Below, piece by piece: positions 25,080 to 31,599 of a stretch of DNA of 64,000 nucleotides. Both the position numbers and the translations under genes were made by a program. Origin of the DNA: Nocardia jinanensis (GTDB lineage Bacteria > Actinomycetota > Actinomycetes > Mycobacteriales > Mycobacteriaceae); assembly GCF_014645735.1 (NCBI RefSeq), contig NZ_BMMH01000022.1:1-64000 (forward strand), written 5' to 3'. The stretch's first letter is position 1, and every line of letters begins with the position of its first letter. A model generated the notes under the pieces. The model was not told the origin of the DNA. It saw only the letters and a list, made by a program, of their open reading frames with translations, and ran no database searches.

Positions 25080-25841
25080 TCAGTAGGCGGCCACGGCGCC
25101 GTCCAATGCCTGCTGCAGGTCGGCGCGGACCAACCGCGCGATCTCCGCGGGCCGCGTCGGGAGGTCGGTGTGCGGCACCCCGAAGTGGAAGCTCGCCGAC
25201 TTCACCTCTTCCTTGGTCGGTGCCACCGCCGGATCGGCCCGTGGACCGTAGCTCAGACCGAGGCTGACCAGCGCGGGCCGGGCACCGAGCTTGGCCGTCC
25301 GGAAGGCGATATGCCCGATACCCGTTCCGACGGCCTGCACCTGCGCCGGATCGACGTCGTTGCAGGTGCCCTCCGGGAAGATCGCCAGGCTGTCGCCGAA
25401 GGCCAGGCGTTCGGCGCAGATATCCATCATCCGCTGACCGGCGGCGTTCACCGCCCGCAGTCCGTGGTCACTGCCGCGGAACACCGGGATCCCGCCCATC
25501 ATGTCGATGCGGCGGCGCAGTTTGATCTGTTCGAACAGCTCGTCCTTCGCCAGTACACGGGTGCGCCCGATGATGGGCCGCAGTTCGCTACGCCAGGCCG
25601 CGGCCGCGAGGGTGTAGGGGTCCAGCTGCGACAGGTGGTTGACCGCGATCAGCAGCGGGGTCCGGGAACGGATGAGTTCGTGGATCGCCTCCCGCGCTCC
25701 GGCCGCGTAACCGACCCGCGGCCGGTAGCGCCGTCCCAGCAGGGCGTAGGCCCCCATCGCCTGCAGCCGATTCTGCCGGTGCTCACGATAGAACTCGTAC
25801 ACATCGTCACTGTTGTCCAACAGCACCTCGGGGGGTCGCAT
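25080..25841 (-). CDS. PlsC-like 1-acylglycerol-3-phosphate acyltransferase
   Basis: 253-aa membrane-associated acyltransferase. Motif I is NHLSQLD (the HX4D catalytic pair), motif II GGIPVFRG, motif III FPEGTCND, and motif IV lies in ARPALVSLGLSYGP. Probably acylates lysophosphatidate or a related lipid acceptor in phospholipid synthesis. ATG 25841 has TAGAGT 7 nt upstream and no Shine-Dalgarno; the longer frame to 26330 runs antisense to the next gene and is rejected. Confidence 0.88.
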   Translation of the reverse strand: MRPPEVLLDNSDDVYEFYREHRQNRLQAMGAYALLGRRYRPRVGYAAGAREAIHELIRSRTPLLIAVNHLSQLDPYTLAAAAWRSELRPIIGRTRVLAKDELFEQIKLRRRIDMMGGIPVFRGSDHGLRAVNAAGQRMMDICAERLAFGDSLAIFPEGTCNDVDPAQVQAVGTGIGHIAFRTAKLGARPALVSLGLSYGPRADPAVAPTKEEVKSASFHFGVPHTDLPTRPAEIARLVRADLQQALDGAVAAY

Positions 25842-25848
25842 ACGGCTG

Positions 25849-25876
25849 ACTCTACGAGTCTGCGGCGGTATGTCCA
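25849..25876 (-). promoter_or_regulatory. Promoter of the PlsC-like gene
   Basis: Minus-strand TGGACA (25871-25876) and TAGAGT (25849-25854) with a 16-bp spacer. The -10 is 7 nt from ATG 25841, so the transcript should be leaderless. This is the only one of the leaderless candidates with a recognisable -35. Confidence 0.5.
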
Positions 25877-25968
25877 GACGGCCCGGAAACGGCCGCCGGG
25901 TGAACTCCGCGCGAAGTGAACAGTTGATCAGAGCGGCACAGTCGGGCAATAACTGCGATGATGGCCAG

Positions 25969-26628
25969 GTGGCGCAGGCAGATGACCCCGATGATCGCAA
26001 GACCCGGGGCGGCCGCGGTGACGGGCACGAGCCCGAACCTGGTCGTCGCGGTAACCGGCAGGGTGAGCAGACGGTGCGGGCAGGTACGCTGCTAGTTTCC
26101 TCGACCGAACTGGCCGAGCCCACCTTCCGCCGCACAGTGGTATACATCATCGAGCACAACGACGCCGGAACACTCGGGGTGGTGCTGAACCGTCCCAGTG
26201 ATACCCCGGTGCACGATGTGCTCCCGCAGTGGGCGGAGCTGTCCGCGCAGCCGCACACCCTGTTCGTGGGTGGCCCGGTCAAGCGGGATGCCGCGCTCTG
26301 CCTGGGCACGCTCCGAGTGGGTGCGTCCATCGAGGGGGTGCCGGGGCTGCGCCGGGTGGACGGCCGGGTGGTGCTGGTCGATCTGGACGCCGACCCGGAC
26401 CGGATCGGCCCGCTGGTCGAGGGTGTCCGGATCTTCGCCGGATACGCCGGCTGGACCTTCGGTCAGCTGGACAGCGAACTGACCAACGACGACTGGATCG
26501 TGGTGTCGGCCCTGCCCAGTGATCCGATCGCCGGTCGGCGCACCGATATGTGGGCCCAGGTGCTGCGCCGGCAGCCGTTGCCGCTGTCCCTGCTGGCCAC
26601 CCATCCGATCGAGGTCGAGCGCAACTAG
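25969..26628 (+). CDS. YqgE/AlgH family protein (DUF179)
   Basis: About 219 aa. An N-terminal charged, low-complexity stretch (RGGRGDGHEPEPGRRGNRQG) precedes the UPF0301 domain: GTLLVSSTELAEPTFRRTVVYIIEHNDAGTLGVVLNRPS in pieces, LFVGGPVKRDAALCLG and IFAGYAGWTFGQLDSEL. The molecular function is unknown in the family; M. tuberculosis Rv0038 is the counterpart. GTG 25969 is chosen to avoid overlap with the divergent acyltransferase; GATGAT lies 6 nt upstream. A strong hairpin follows the stop. Confidence 0.85.
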   Translation: MAQADDPDDRKTRGGRGDGHEPEPGRRGNRQGEQTVRAGTLLVSSTELAEPTFRRTVVYIIEHNDAGTLGVVLNRPSDTPVHDVLPQWAELSAQPHTLFVGGPVKRDAALCLGTLRVGASIEGVPGLRRVDGRVVLVDLDADPDRIGPLVEGVRIFAGYAGWTFGQLDSELTNDDWIVVSALPSDPIAGRRTDMWAQVLRRQPLPLSLLATHPIEVERN

Positions 26629-26637
26629 AGACGCCGT

Positions 26638-26665
26638 GATCCCCGCCGGCGGACCGGCGGGGATC
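26638..26665. terminator. Hairpin terminator after the YqgE gene
   Basis: Perfect 12-bp stem (GATCCCCGCCGG with CCGGCGGGGATC) and 4-nt loop, 9 bp past the stop. Confidence 0.75.
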
Positions 26666-26676
26666 CGCACCCGCAC

Positions 26677-26931
26677 ACCCAGCACATGCCCGGTGAGCAA
26701 TGAGGACCGCGAGATGGCCATGGTCCGGAACCGGTTCACGATGTCCTTGGTGACGTCGGTACACACCGAAACGGCCATCAGAACGATCGGCAGCACCGTG
26801 ACGGGAATAGTCATGCTCGGATAGCGCCGCGCCTGCAACAGATTGCGCCGCGGCATGGTCCAGGAATCGGCCGGTGCCGTCGCCGGACGCGGCGGGCGGG
26901 TGGTCAGGGTTGTGATCGCACGAGTTCCTTT
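26677..26931 (-). pseudogene. Remnant of a DrrB-like ABC-2 exporter permease
   Basis: Minus-strand translation reads ITTLTTRPPRPATAPADSW then TMPRRNLLQARRYPSMTIP, the N-terminus of DrrB-type permeases, then jumps straight to AVSVCTDVTKDIVNRFRT and MAISRSSLLTGHVLG, which belong about 60 residues further on in intact proteins. The rest is missing. An internal deletion plus loss of the C-terminal half leaves about 85 codons of a normal 250-270 aa protein. It follows the ATPase remnant in the usual drrA-drrB order. Confidence 0.75.
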
Positions 26932-27020
26932 TCTGCGGTGGTGTTTCCGGTGAGAGTGCGAAAGACGTCGTCCAGGTTCGGGATGTGCACGGCCAGTCCT
27001 TCGGCGGCCGGCCGATGGTT
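26904..27020 (-). pseudogene. C-terminal remnant of a DrrA-like ABC exporter ATPase
   Basis: The frame encodes GLAVHIPNLDDVFRTLTGN followed by TTAEKELVRSQP and a stop. LDDVFxxLTG is the hallmark C-terminal segment of daunorubicin-resistance-type ATPases. Nothing of the nucleotide-binding domain remains and an in-frame stop lies just upstream (27021-27023). It overlaps the permease remnant, as intact drrAB genes often do. Confidence 0.7.
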
Positions 27021-27095
27021 TTATCGTCACCGCTCCCCGGATCGCGGGCGGAGCGTCAAGAGAGAATTCCGGCGGGCGCCACCCCACCGGAAGGA

Positions 27096-27608
27096 TCAGA
27101 TATCGAGTTCTTCGACGGGGGCGTGCTCGGCGATATCGGAGACGCGCTGGTATAGCAGGTCGGGGATCTTGCCTTTCAAGTCCTCGACCGTGTCGACGAT
27201 GGTGAGCGTGTAGTCACCCCAGTCGTGCTCGATACCGAGCATGCGGCGCCAGTTCTTCAGATCGCGCAGCCAGTTTTCCGATTCCGGATATTCCGACCAG
27301 TTCGCATACTGCTCGTGCAGTACGAATTTGTTCTTCCGGCTACGGAACACGCGCATATGTTCCATCCGCTCGTCGCCGACGTCCCGGTGCTCGGCGAGCA
27401 GAGCACCCTGGAATCTCACTTGCCGGGCGCCGTTGTGACCGACCCGCAGCACGATCTCCTCGAACCCCTCGAGCTTGCCCTCCTCCAATTCGATGAAGCG
27501 CTTGAGTGCGGTGACCACCGCGCCGGACAGATTGCCGCCGACCAGTTCCTGCGCCCGCTGGAACAGTGGCAGATCGTCGTCGGCGACGTAGATGGTCTTG
27601 TTCGGCAT
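27096..27608 (-). CDS. EXLDI-type protein with ribbon-helix-helix-like N-terminus
   Basis: 170 aa. The N-terminus (MPNKTIYVADDDLPLFQRAQ, then GGNLSGAVVTALKRFIE) reads as a ribbon-helix-helix DNA-binding fold. The middle has a beta-rich region (FEEIVLRVGHNGARQVRFQGALLAE, FRSRKNKFVLHEQYANWSEY) and the protein ends exactly in EELDI, the C-terminal signature of the EXLDI family. As I recall, that family sits beside DrrAB-type ABC transporters; here only transporter relics remain just downstream. ATG 27608 (not the earlier in-frame ATG at 27647) matches the family start. A perfect palindrome lies 7 bp upstream of it. Confidence 0.8.
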   Translation of the reverse strand: MPNKTIYVADDDLPLFQRAQELVGGNLSGAVVTALKRFIELEEGKLEGFEEIVLRVGHNGARQVRFQGALLAEHRDVGDERMEHMRVFRSRKNKFVLHEQYANWSEYPESENWLRDLKNWRRMLGIEHDWGDYTLTIVDTVEDLKGKIPDLLYQRVSDIAEHAPVEELDI

Positions 27609-27615
27609 GAGCCAA

Positions 27616-27639
27616 CTATACGTAGACATATACGTATAG
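27616..27639. promoter_or_regulatory. Palindromic operator before the EXLDI gene
   Basis: CTATACGTA and TACGTATAG form a perfect 9-bp inverted repeat with a 6-bp spacer (GACATA), 8 bp upstream of the start codon. AT-rich in a GC-rich setting and placed where a repressor would block transcription or initiation. The obvious candidate is the EXLDI protein itself. Confidence 0.65.
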
Positions 27640-27822
27640 GCAAGCAAGCAGGGGCGCTCATCTTCCGCACCGCCGGACGAACTGGGTCAAGCCCCCTTTG
27701 CTCCCACCTATTGAACGTGCCGTTAATCAGCGGTACGGTAGGCAGTGTTCCAATAAAGCACTCCGAAGAGTGCGGCTCACCCCAAAGGCCGCACCGGGGC
27801 GTGACCGAGTGAGGACCCACTG

Positions 27823-28338
27823 ATGAACCGAAACCCCGAACAGCGCACCCGCCGCCTCGCCGCGCGAATCGCCGCGATCGCGGTCATCACCCTCGCGCCG
27901 CTGGCCCTCACCGCCGGCCCCGCCCTCGCCGGCCCCGGCCAGGCGTCCCAGATCAGCGATTCCCACGATTCCGGCGACAGCTTCGGCGATAGCGACAGCT
28001 GGAACGGCAACGGCGACTTCGGCTGGGACGACAACGGCCAGTACGGCTACACGGACCACAACCGGCAGAACTACGACGGGTACGAAGACCACCTCAACAG
28101 CGGCGGGAACCAGTACCCCGACCGCGACTCGCACAGCAACCACGACGGCGGCCGCGGCTACGACCAGCCGGCCGACTGGGACCGCGAGAACAACAGCGGC
28201 GGCTCTCAGAGCCCTGCCGCCTGGAACGTACCCAACCCCTACATCCCGCCGCCGACACCGAGCCTGCTGCCGCAGGTCCATCTGCCGTCTCTGCCGCAAC
28301 TGCCGTTCGCGCTGCCGGGCCTGCCGCCGCTCCCGTGA
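27823..28338 (+). CDS. Secreted low-complexity protein with Pro-rich C-terminus
   Basis: 171 aa. Twin-Arg-rich N-terminus and signal peptide (AAIAVITLAPLALTAGPALA) with likely cleavage before GPGQAS. The mature protein is rich in Asp, Ser, Asn, Gly and Tyr (DSHDSGDSFGDSDSWNGNGD) and ends in a Pro/Leu-rich segment (PPPTPSLLPQVHLPSLPQL). No domain is recognised; probably exported to the envelope. ATG follows GTGAGGACC. It converges on the small partner gene of the MNIO unit. Confidence 0.7.
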   Translation: MNRNPEQRTRRLAARIAAIAVITLAPLALTAGPALAGPGQASQISDSHDSGDSFGDSDSWNGNGDFGWDDNGQYGYTDHNRQNYDGYEDHLNSGGNQYPDRDSHSNHDGGRGYDQPADWDRENNSGGSQSPAAWNVPNPYIPPPTPSLLPQVHLPSLPQLPFALPGLPPLP

Positions 28339-28464
28339 GCGGGCAGTGTGGACCGATACCGGTTATAAGTTGCCGTTGCTCAGCGGCACATAGATAAACG
28401 AGTCGTTATCGGGAACCCGATGGGGGCGGGTCTACCACCCGCAGCCCTGGCCTGTGCAGTGGCG

Positions 28465-28486
28465 TCGCCGCCGATATCGGCGGCGA
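28465..28486. terminator. 22-bp perfect palindrome between convergent genes
   Basis: TCGCCGCCGAT is followed at once by its reverse complement, centred at 28475/28476, in the 163-bp gap between convergent stops. It may act as a bidirectional terminator; the lack of a loop makes this uncertain. Confidence 0.4.
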
Positions 28487-28501
28487 TGGCGATTCCGATG
28501 C

Positions 28502-28849
28502 TCAGCGCGAACGAAGTCGCCGGAACAGCCGGGCGACCGGGGCGAAGAATCCCGGGCGGGACGGAGGCCACGGAATACCGCACTCGCGGGCGAAACTCAG
28601 GGCGTCGGGTGTCGTTCCGACCTTCGGCCGGTCGCGCGCCCACTCGACGAACCGTGTGGTGAAATCCGGGCCGGCCGCATGCACCAGTTCGGGATAGCGG
28701 GCCGCGACTTCCCGGGCCCGCTTGTGCCGCAGTGCGTGCGCCGCCGCGCACACCGCGGCCCGATCGAAACCCGGCGGGACGGCTGCCCCCGCCACCAGTG
28801 CGCGCACCAGCGCCGCCTGCCGGTCCGCCAATCCGGGCACGTCGGTCAC
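28502..28849 (-). CDS. Small partner protein of the DUF692/MNIO enzyme
   Basis: 115 aa, beginning MTDVPGLADRQAALVRALVAG and containing ALRHKRAREVAARYPELVHAAGPDF, TRFVEWARDRPKVGTTPDALSFARECG and a basic C-terminus (APVARLFRRLRSR). It has the small helical character of partner or recognition proteins that accompany DUF692 enzymes, but I cannot assign a named family. GTG 28849 overlaps the oxidase stop by 4 nt, so it is made together with it. Inferred role: substrate binding or delivery for the oxidase. Confidence 0.65.
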   Translation of the reverse strand: MTDVPGLADRQAALVRALVAGAAVPPGFDRAAVCAAAHALRHKRAREVAARYPELVHAAGPDFTTRFVEWARDRPKVGTTPDALSFARECGIPWPPSRPGFFAPVARLFRRLRSR

Positions 28850-29703
28850 CGCGACCCCGCCCGGGCGGCGGCGGTGATCGGTGCGCGGGCCGCGGCGTCG
28901 GCTATCGCATCGAGCTCGTCGAGCAGCTCATGGGCAGGCGGATAGTTACCGTCCCGCTCGAGCATGAGCGGAACCGGATGATCGTGTACGAACTCGGCGA
29001 CCAGCGCGAGCACCTCCGGGGGTATCGGATGCCGATGGGTGTCGTGATAGCGCCCGCCGGATTCGTGACCGCCGGCGATATGGCAGTAGGCGATCCGCTC
29101 GGCCGGCAGGCGCCGCAACTCGGTGCGCGGGTCGCGGCCGCGGTTACGCGCGTTCGCGTACACATTGGCGATATCCAGCAGCAGATACACCCCGGTGCGT
29201 TCGACGATCTCGGTGAGGAACTCCGATTCGCTGAATTCGTCGTCGGGCCAGTCGAACAGCGCGGCGATGTTCTCCACCGCCAGCGGTACGTCCAGTCCGG
29301 CCCGGGTACCGGTGATGTTCGCGGTCAACGCGTCGAGCGCTTCACGGCTGCGCGGAATCGGGAGCAGATGACCGGCTTCGAGACCGCCGGCCCGCACGAA
29401 CGCGATGTGCTCACTGACCAGCGGCGCCGATACCGCCCGCGCACAGGCCGCCAGGTACTCGATCCGGCGGCCGTCCACCGGTTCGGCGCCTCCCAGCGAA
29501 AGCGAGATCCCGTGCGGAACAACAGCGGTACCCCGATCCCGCAGCGCCGCCAGCTCGACCGGAACCTCGACCCCGCCGCGCCCGCGGCCCAGCGATTCCG
29601 CGACGACCTCGCAGAAGCCGAGTCCGTCCAGTTGATCTATGACACCGCAGATCTCCGGGCGCCAGCCGATTCCGAGCGCCGATTCGGGTAGCGGGCCGGT
29701 CAC
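28846..29703 (-). CDS. DUF692 / multinuclear non-heme iron oxidase (MNIO)
   Basis: 285-aa TIM-barrel-type protein of the DUF692 family, which includes MbnB, TglH and other iron oxidases that modify Cys residues of peptides. Likely metal ligands are in VVPHGISLSLGG, LVSEHIAFV, AVENIAALF, LLLDIANVYANA, AYCHIAGGHESGG, HDTHRHPIPPEVL and PLMLERDGNYP. The start GTG 29703 is 3 nt past the stop of the Gly/Cys-tailed membrane protein, and the partner gene overlaps its end. The substrate is not known; the adjacent Cys-bearing tail is the best candidate. Family assignment is strong, the specific reaction is inference. Confidence 0.88.
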   Translation of the reverse strand: MTGPLPESALGIGWRPEICGVIDQLDGLGFCEVVAESLGRGRGGVEVPVELAALRDRGTAVVPHGISLSLGGAEPVDGRRIEYLAACARAVSAPLVSEHIAFVRAGGLEAGHLLPIPRSREALDALTANITGTRAGLDVPLAVENIAALFDWPDDEFSESEFLTEIVERTGVYLLLDIANVYANARNRGRDPRTELRRLPAERIAYCHIAGGHESGGRYHDTHRHPIPPEVLALVAEFVHDHPVPLMLERDGNYPPAHELLDELDAIADAAARAPITAAARAGSR

Positions 29704-29706
29704 CGA

Positions 29707-30618
29707 TCAGCCACCACAACCCCCACCGCCACCACCACAGCCGCCGCCGCCACCGCTGTCGCCGCCCCCCGCATCACCACCGCCGGAGCCGCCCCCGGAC
29801 CCGCCGTCGGCGCTGAAACCACCCATGGCGGTGTTCAATGCCGGATCGAGCAATACCAGTGCCTGCACACCGAACAGTGCGACCGCCAGGCCCGCGGCCG
29901 CGGGACCGTAGGTCTCGTAGGACGGAGAGTTGCCCGGACGCAGATAACGGTGACCGTTCGCGGCCTCCGCCAGCGCCGTCCGGCCCGCCGGGGTGACCCG
30001 CGCCGGGGCCACGACCCGCCACCAGGCGATACCCAGCGCCACCAGCACAAAGACCAGGAAGAGCACCGGATTGCCGTTGAACAGCCCGGTGACCAGGCGG
30101 GCCACCCCGAAGAGGCCGACTACCAGGATCGGGAGACCCGCCTCACGCAGCTGCTTCCTGAACCGGTCGTCGGCCAGGTAACCGCGATCGACGAGAACTT
30201 TGCGCATCCGATCCAGATCGCCCCGGAGCCGATGAGTCACCAGGGTGATGCTCTGTGTCGAGACGTCGAGGCGATCGCGCACGGCGAGGGTGAACGGATC
30301 GAGCGTGACCGTACTCGTGGCGGCACCGACCGGTCGGCCACCGGCGTCGATGAGATCGTGGCCGCGCAACAACGCGATCGAAGCCATCACCGCCCGCCGA
30401 TCACTGGTCAGCAGACCGAGTTCGGGTGCGGTCAACTCACCGGCCGGGGCCGGTGCGGACGCGGGCGCGGTGACGATCCGGTGCCGCAGCCACACGCCGA
30501 GCGCCACGGCGACGATCACGAACGGCAGGTAGAGCAGCAGGAATCCGGGACCGGAGATACCCCAGGTCTCCCCGGCGAACAGCACCGAACCCGCCGCCGG
30601 CCATTCGACTGTGTGCAT
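29707..30618 (-). CDS. TIGR04222-like membrane protein with Gly/Cys-rich C-terminus
   Basis: 303 aa from ATG 30618 (GGAGG just upstream; the longer frame to 30726 lacks one). TM1 is FLLLYLPFVIVAVALGVWL. A soluble region follows (ELGLLTSDRRAVMASIALLRGHDLIDAGG, VTHRLRGDLDRMRKVLVDRGYL), then TM helices LPILVVGLFGVARLVTGLF, VLFLVFVLVALGIAWW and GLAVALFGVQALVLLD. The last 35 residues are nearly pure Gly with Ser/Asp and two Cys (GGGGGCGGGGGGCGG). This layout matches the TIGR04222 family as I remember it, whose genes travel with DUF692 proteins. Function unknown. Confidence 0.8.
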   Translation of the reverse strand: MHTVEWPAAGSVLFAGETWGISGPGFLLLYLPFVIVAVALGVWLRHRIVTAPASAPAPAGELTAPELGLLTSDRRAVMASIALLRGHDLIDAGGRPVGAATSTVTLDPFTLAVRDRLDVSTQSITLVTHRLRGDLDRMRKVLVDRGYLADDRFRKQLREAGLPILVVGLFGVARLVTGLFNGNPVLFLVFVLVALGIAWWRVVAPARVTPAGRTALAEAANGHRYLRPGNSPSYETYGPAAAGLAVALFGVQALVLLDPALNTAMGGFSADGGSGGGSGGGDAGGGDSGGGGGCGGGGGGCGG

Positions 30619-30762
30619 ACCAACCTCCGGCTCCGCACAATATTGAATCCAGTATCCGGTCCGAACCCCGGCCACGCCACGAGGAAAGCCTTCCGGGAAG
30701 GAAGTCGCTGTGGGACCTTCGGACACGGCGGCTCAATACCGGAGAGTGCCCGGACGCGTGCC

Positions 30763-30768
30763 TAGGGT
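30763..30768 (+). promoter_or_regulatory. -10 hexamer TAGGGT of the lysozyme gene
   Basis: TAGGGT lies 8 nt before ATG 30777, with no ribosome-binding site. Confidence 0.4.
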
Positions 30769-30776
30769 CGGGGACC

Positions 30777-31580
30777 ATGAACACTGCCCGTAGGAGATCG
30801 ACCGTGAAAAGGTCCGGCTCGCAAATGGGGCCGGGCAGCACAGTTCGACGCCGCTTCGGCCGGCCCGGGTTCGGGTTGGTGACGTTCGCGCTGGTAGCGG
30901 GACTCACGCTGGTGTCCGCGCCGACACACGCCGAACCCACCGGCCCGGATGTCTCGTCCTGGCAGCACGGCGGCGGACGGCCCATCGACTGGTTCTCCGT
31001 CCGCGCGGCCGGTCACCGTTTCGCCATGGTCAAGGCCACCGAGGGCCTGGACTACATCAACCCGTTCTTCGTGCAGGACAGCCTGCAGATGCGCGTGGCC
31101 GGAATGGCCCGCGGGACTTATCACTACGCCCGTCCCGAACTGCCGCCGGAACCGCAGGCTGCCCTCTACTCGACGATCGTGCTCGGCCAGAACGGCCCGC
31201 TGGACCTGCCACCGGTACTGGATATGGAGAATTCCGGCGGCTTGGCGCCGGGCGCGCTGATCGACTGGACCCACCGCTATCTCAACACCGTGCAGACCCT
31301 CACCGGCCGGATTCCGATCGTCTACACCTACCCCAGGTTCTGGCAGACCGCGATGGCCGACAGCGATCAGTTCCACCGCTACCCGCTGTGGATCGCCGAC
31401 TACCGTGACCGGGCCGAACCAGAGGTCCCCGGTCGCTGGCCCGCCTGGACGTTCTGGCAGCAGACCGACTCCGGCTCGATCCCGGGTATCCACGGAAATA
31501 CCGATGTGAACGTGTACAGCGGCGCACAGGGCGATTTCGCCCGCTTCGCCCGGATGGGCGGGCTCACCGGCAGCGGATAG
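30777..31580 (+). CDS. Secreted GH25 lysozyme (muramidase)
   Basis: 267 aa. A basic N-terminus (RRRSTVKRSG) leads to the signal peptide GFGLVTFALVAGLTLVSAPTHA, then the GH25 domain. Visible family motifs are GPDVSSWQ (first catalytic-site Asp), MVKATEGLDYINPFF, ARGTYHYARPE, the catalytic DxE of PPVLDMENSG, IPIVYTYPRFW, PLWIADYRD and WTFWQQTDSGSIPGIHG. It hydrolyses peptidoglycan outside the membrane. It converges with the PhoX-like gene (20 bp between stops). Confidence 0.92.
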   Translation: MNTARRRSTVKRSGSQMGPGSTVRRRFGRPGFGLVTFALVAGLTLVSAPTHAEPTGPDVSSWQHGGGRPIDWFSVRAAGHRFAMVKATEGLDYINPFFVQDSLQMRVAGMARGTYHYARPELPPEPQAALYSTIVLGQNGPLDLPPVLDMENSGGLAPGALIDWTHRYLNTVQTLTGRIPIVYTYPRFWQTAMADSDQFHRYPLWIADYRDRAEPEVPGRWPAWTFWQQTDSGSIPGIHGNTDVNVYSGAQGDFARFARMGGLTGSG

Positions 31581-31599
31581 GCCCGCAGGACACGTACCC

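Noticed and set aside
26092..27087. 331-codon minus-strand frame covering the ABC permease relic
   Set aside because: Only the central 80 codons resemble a permease; the rest is antisense to YqgE. It was recorded as a pseudogene fragment instead of a gene.
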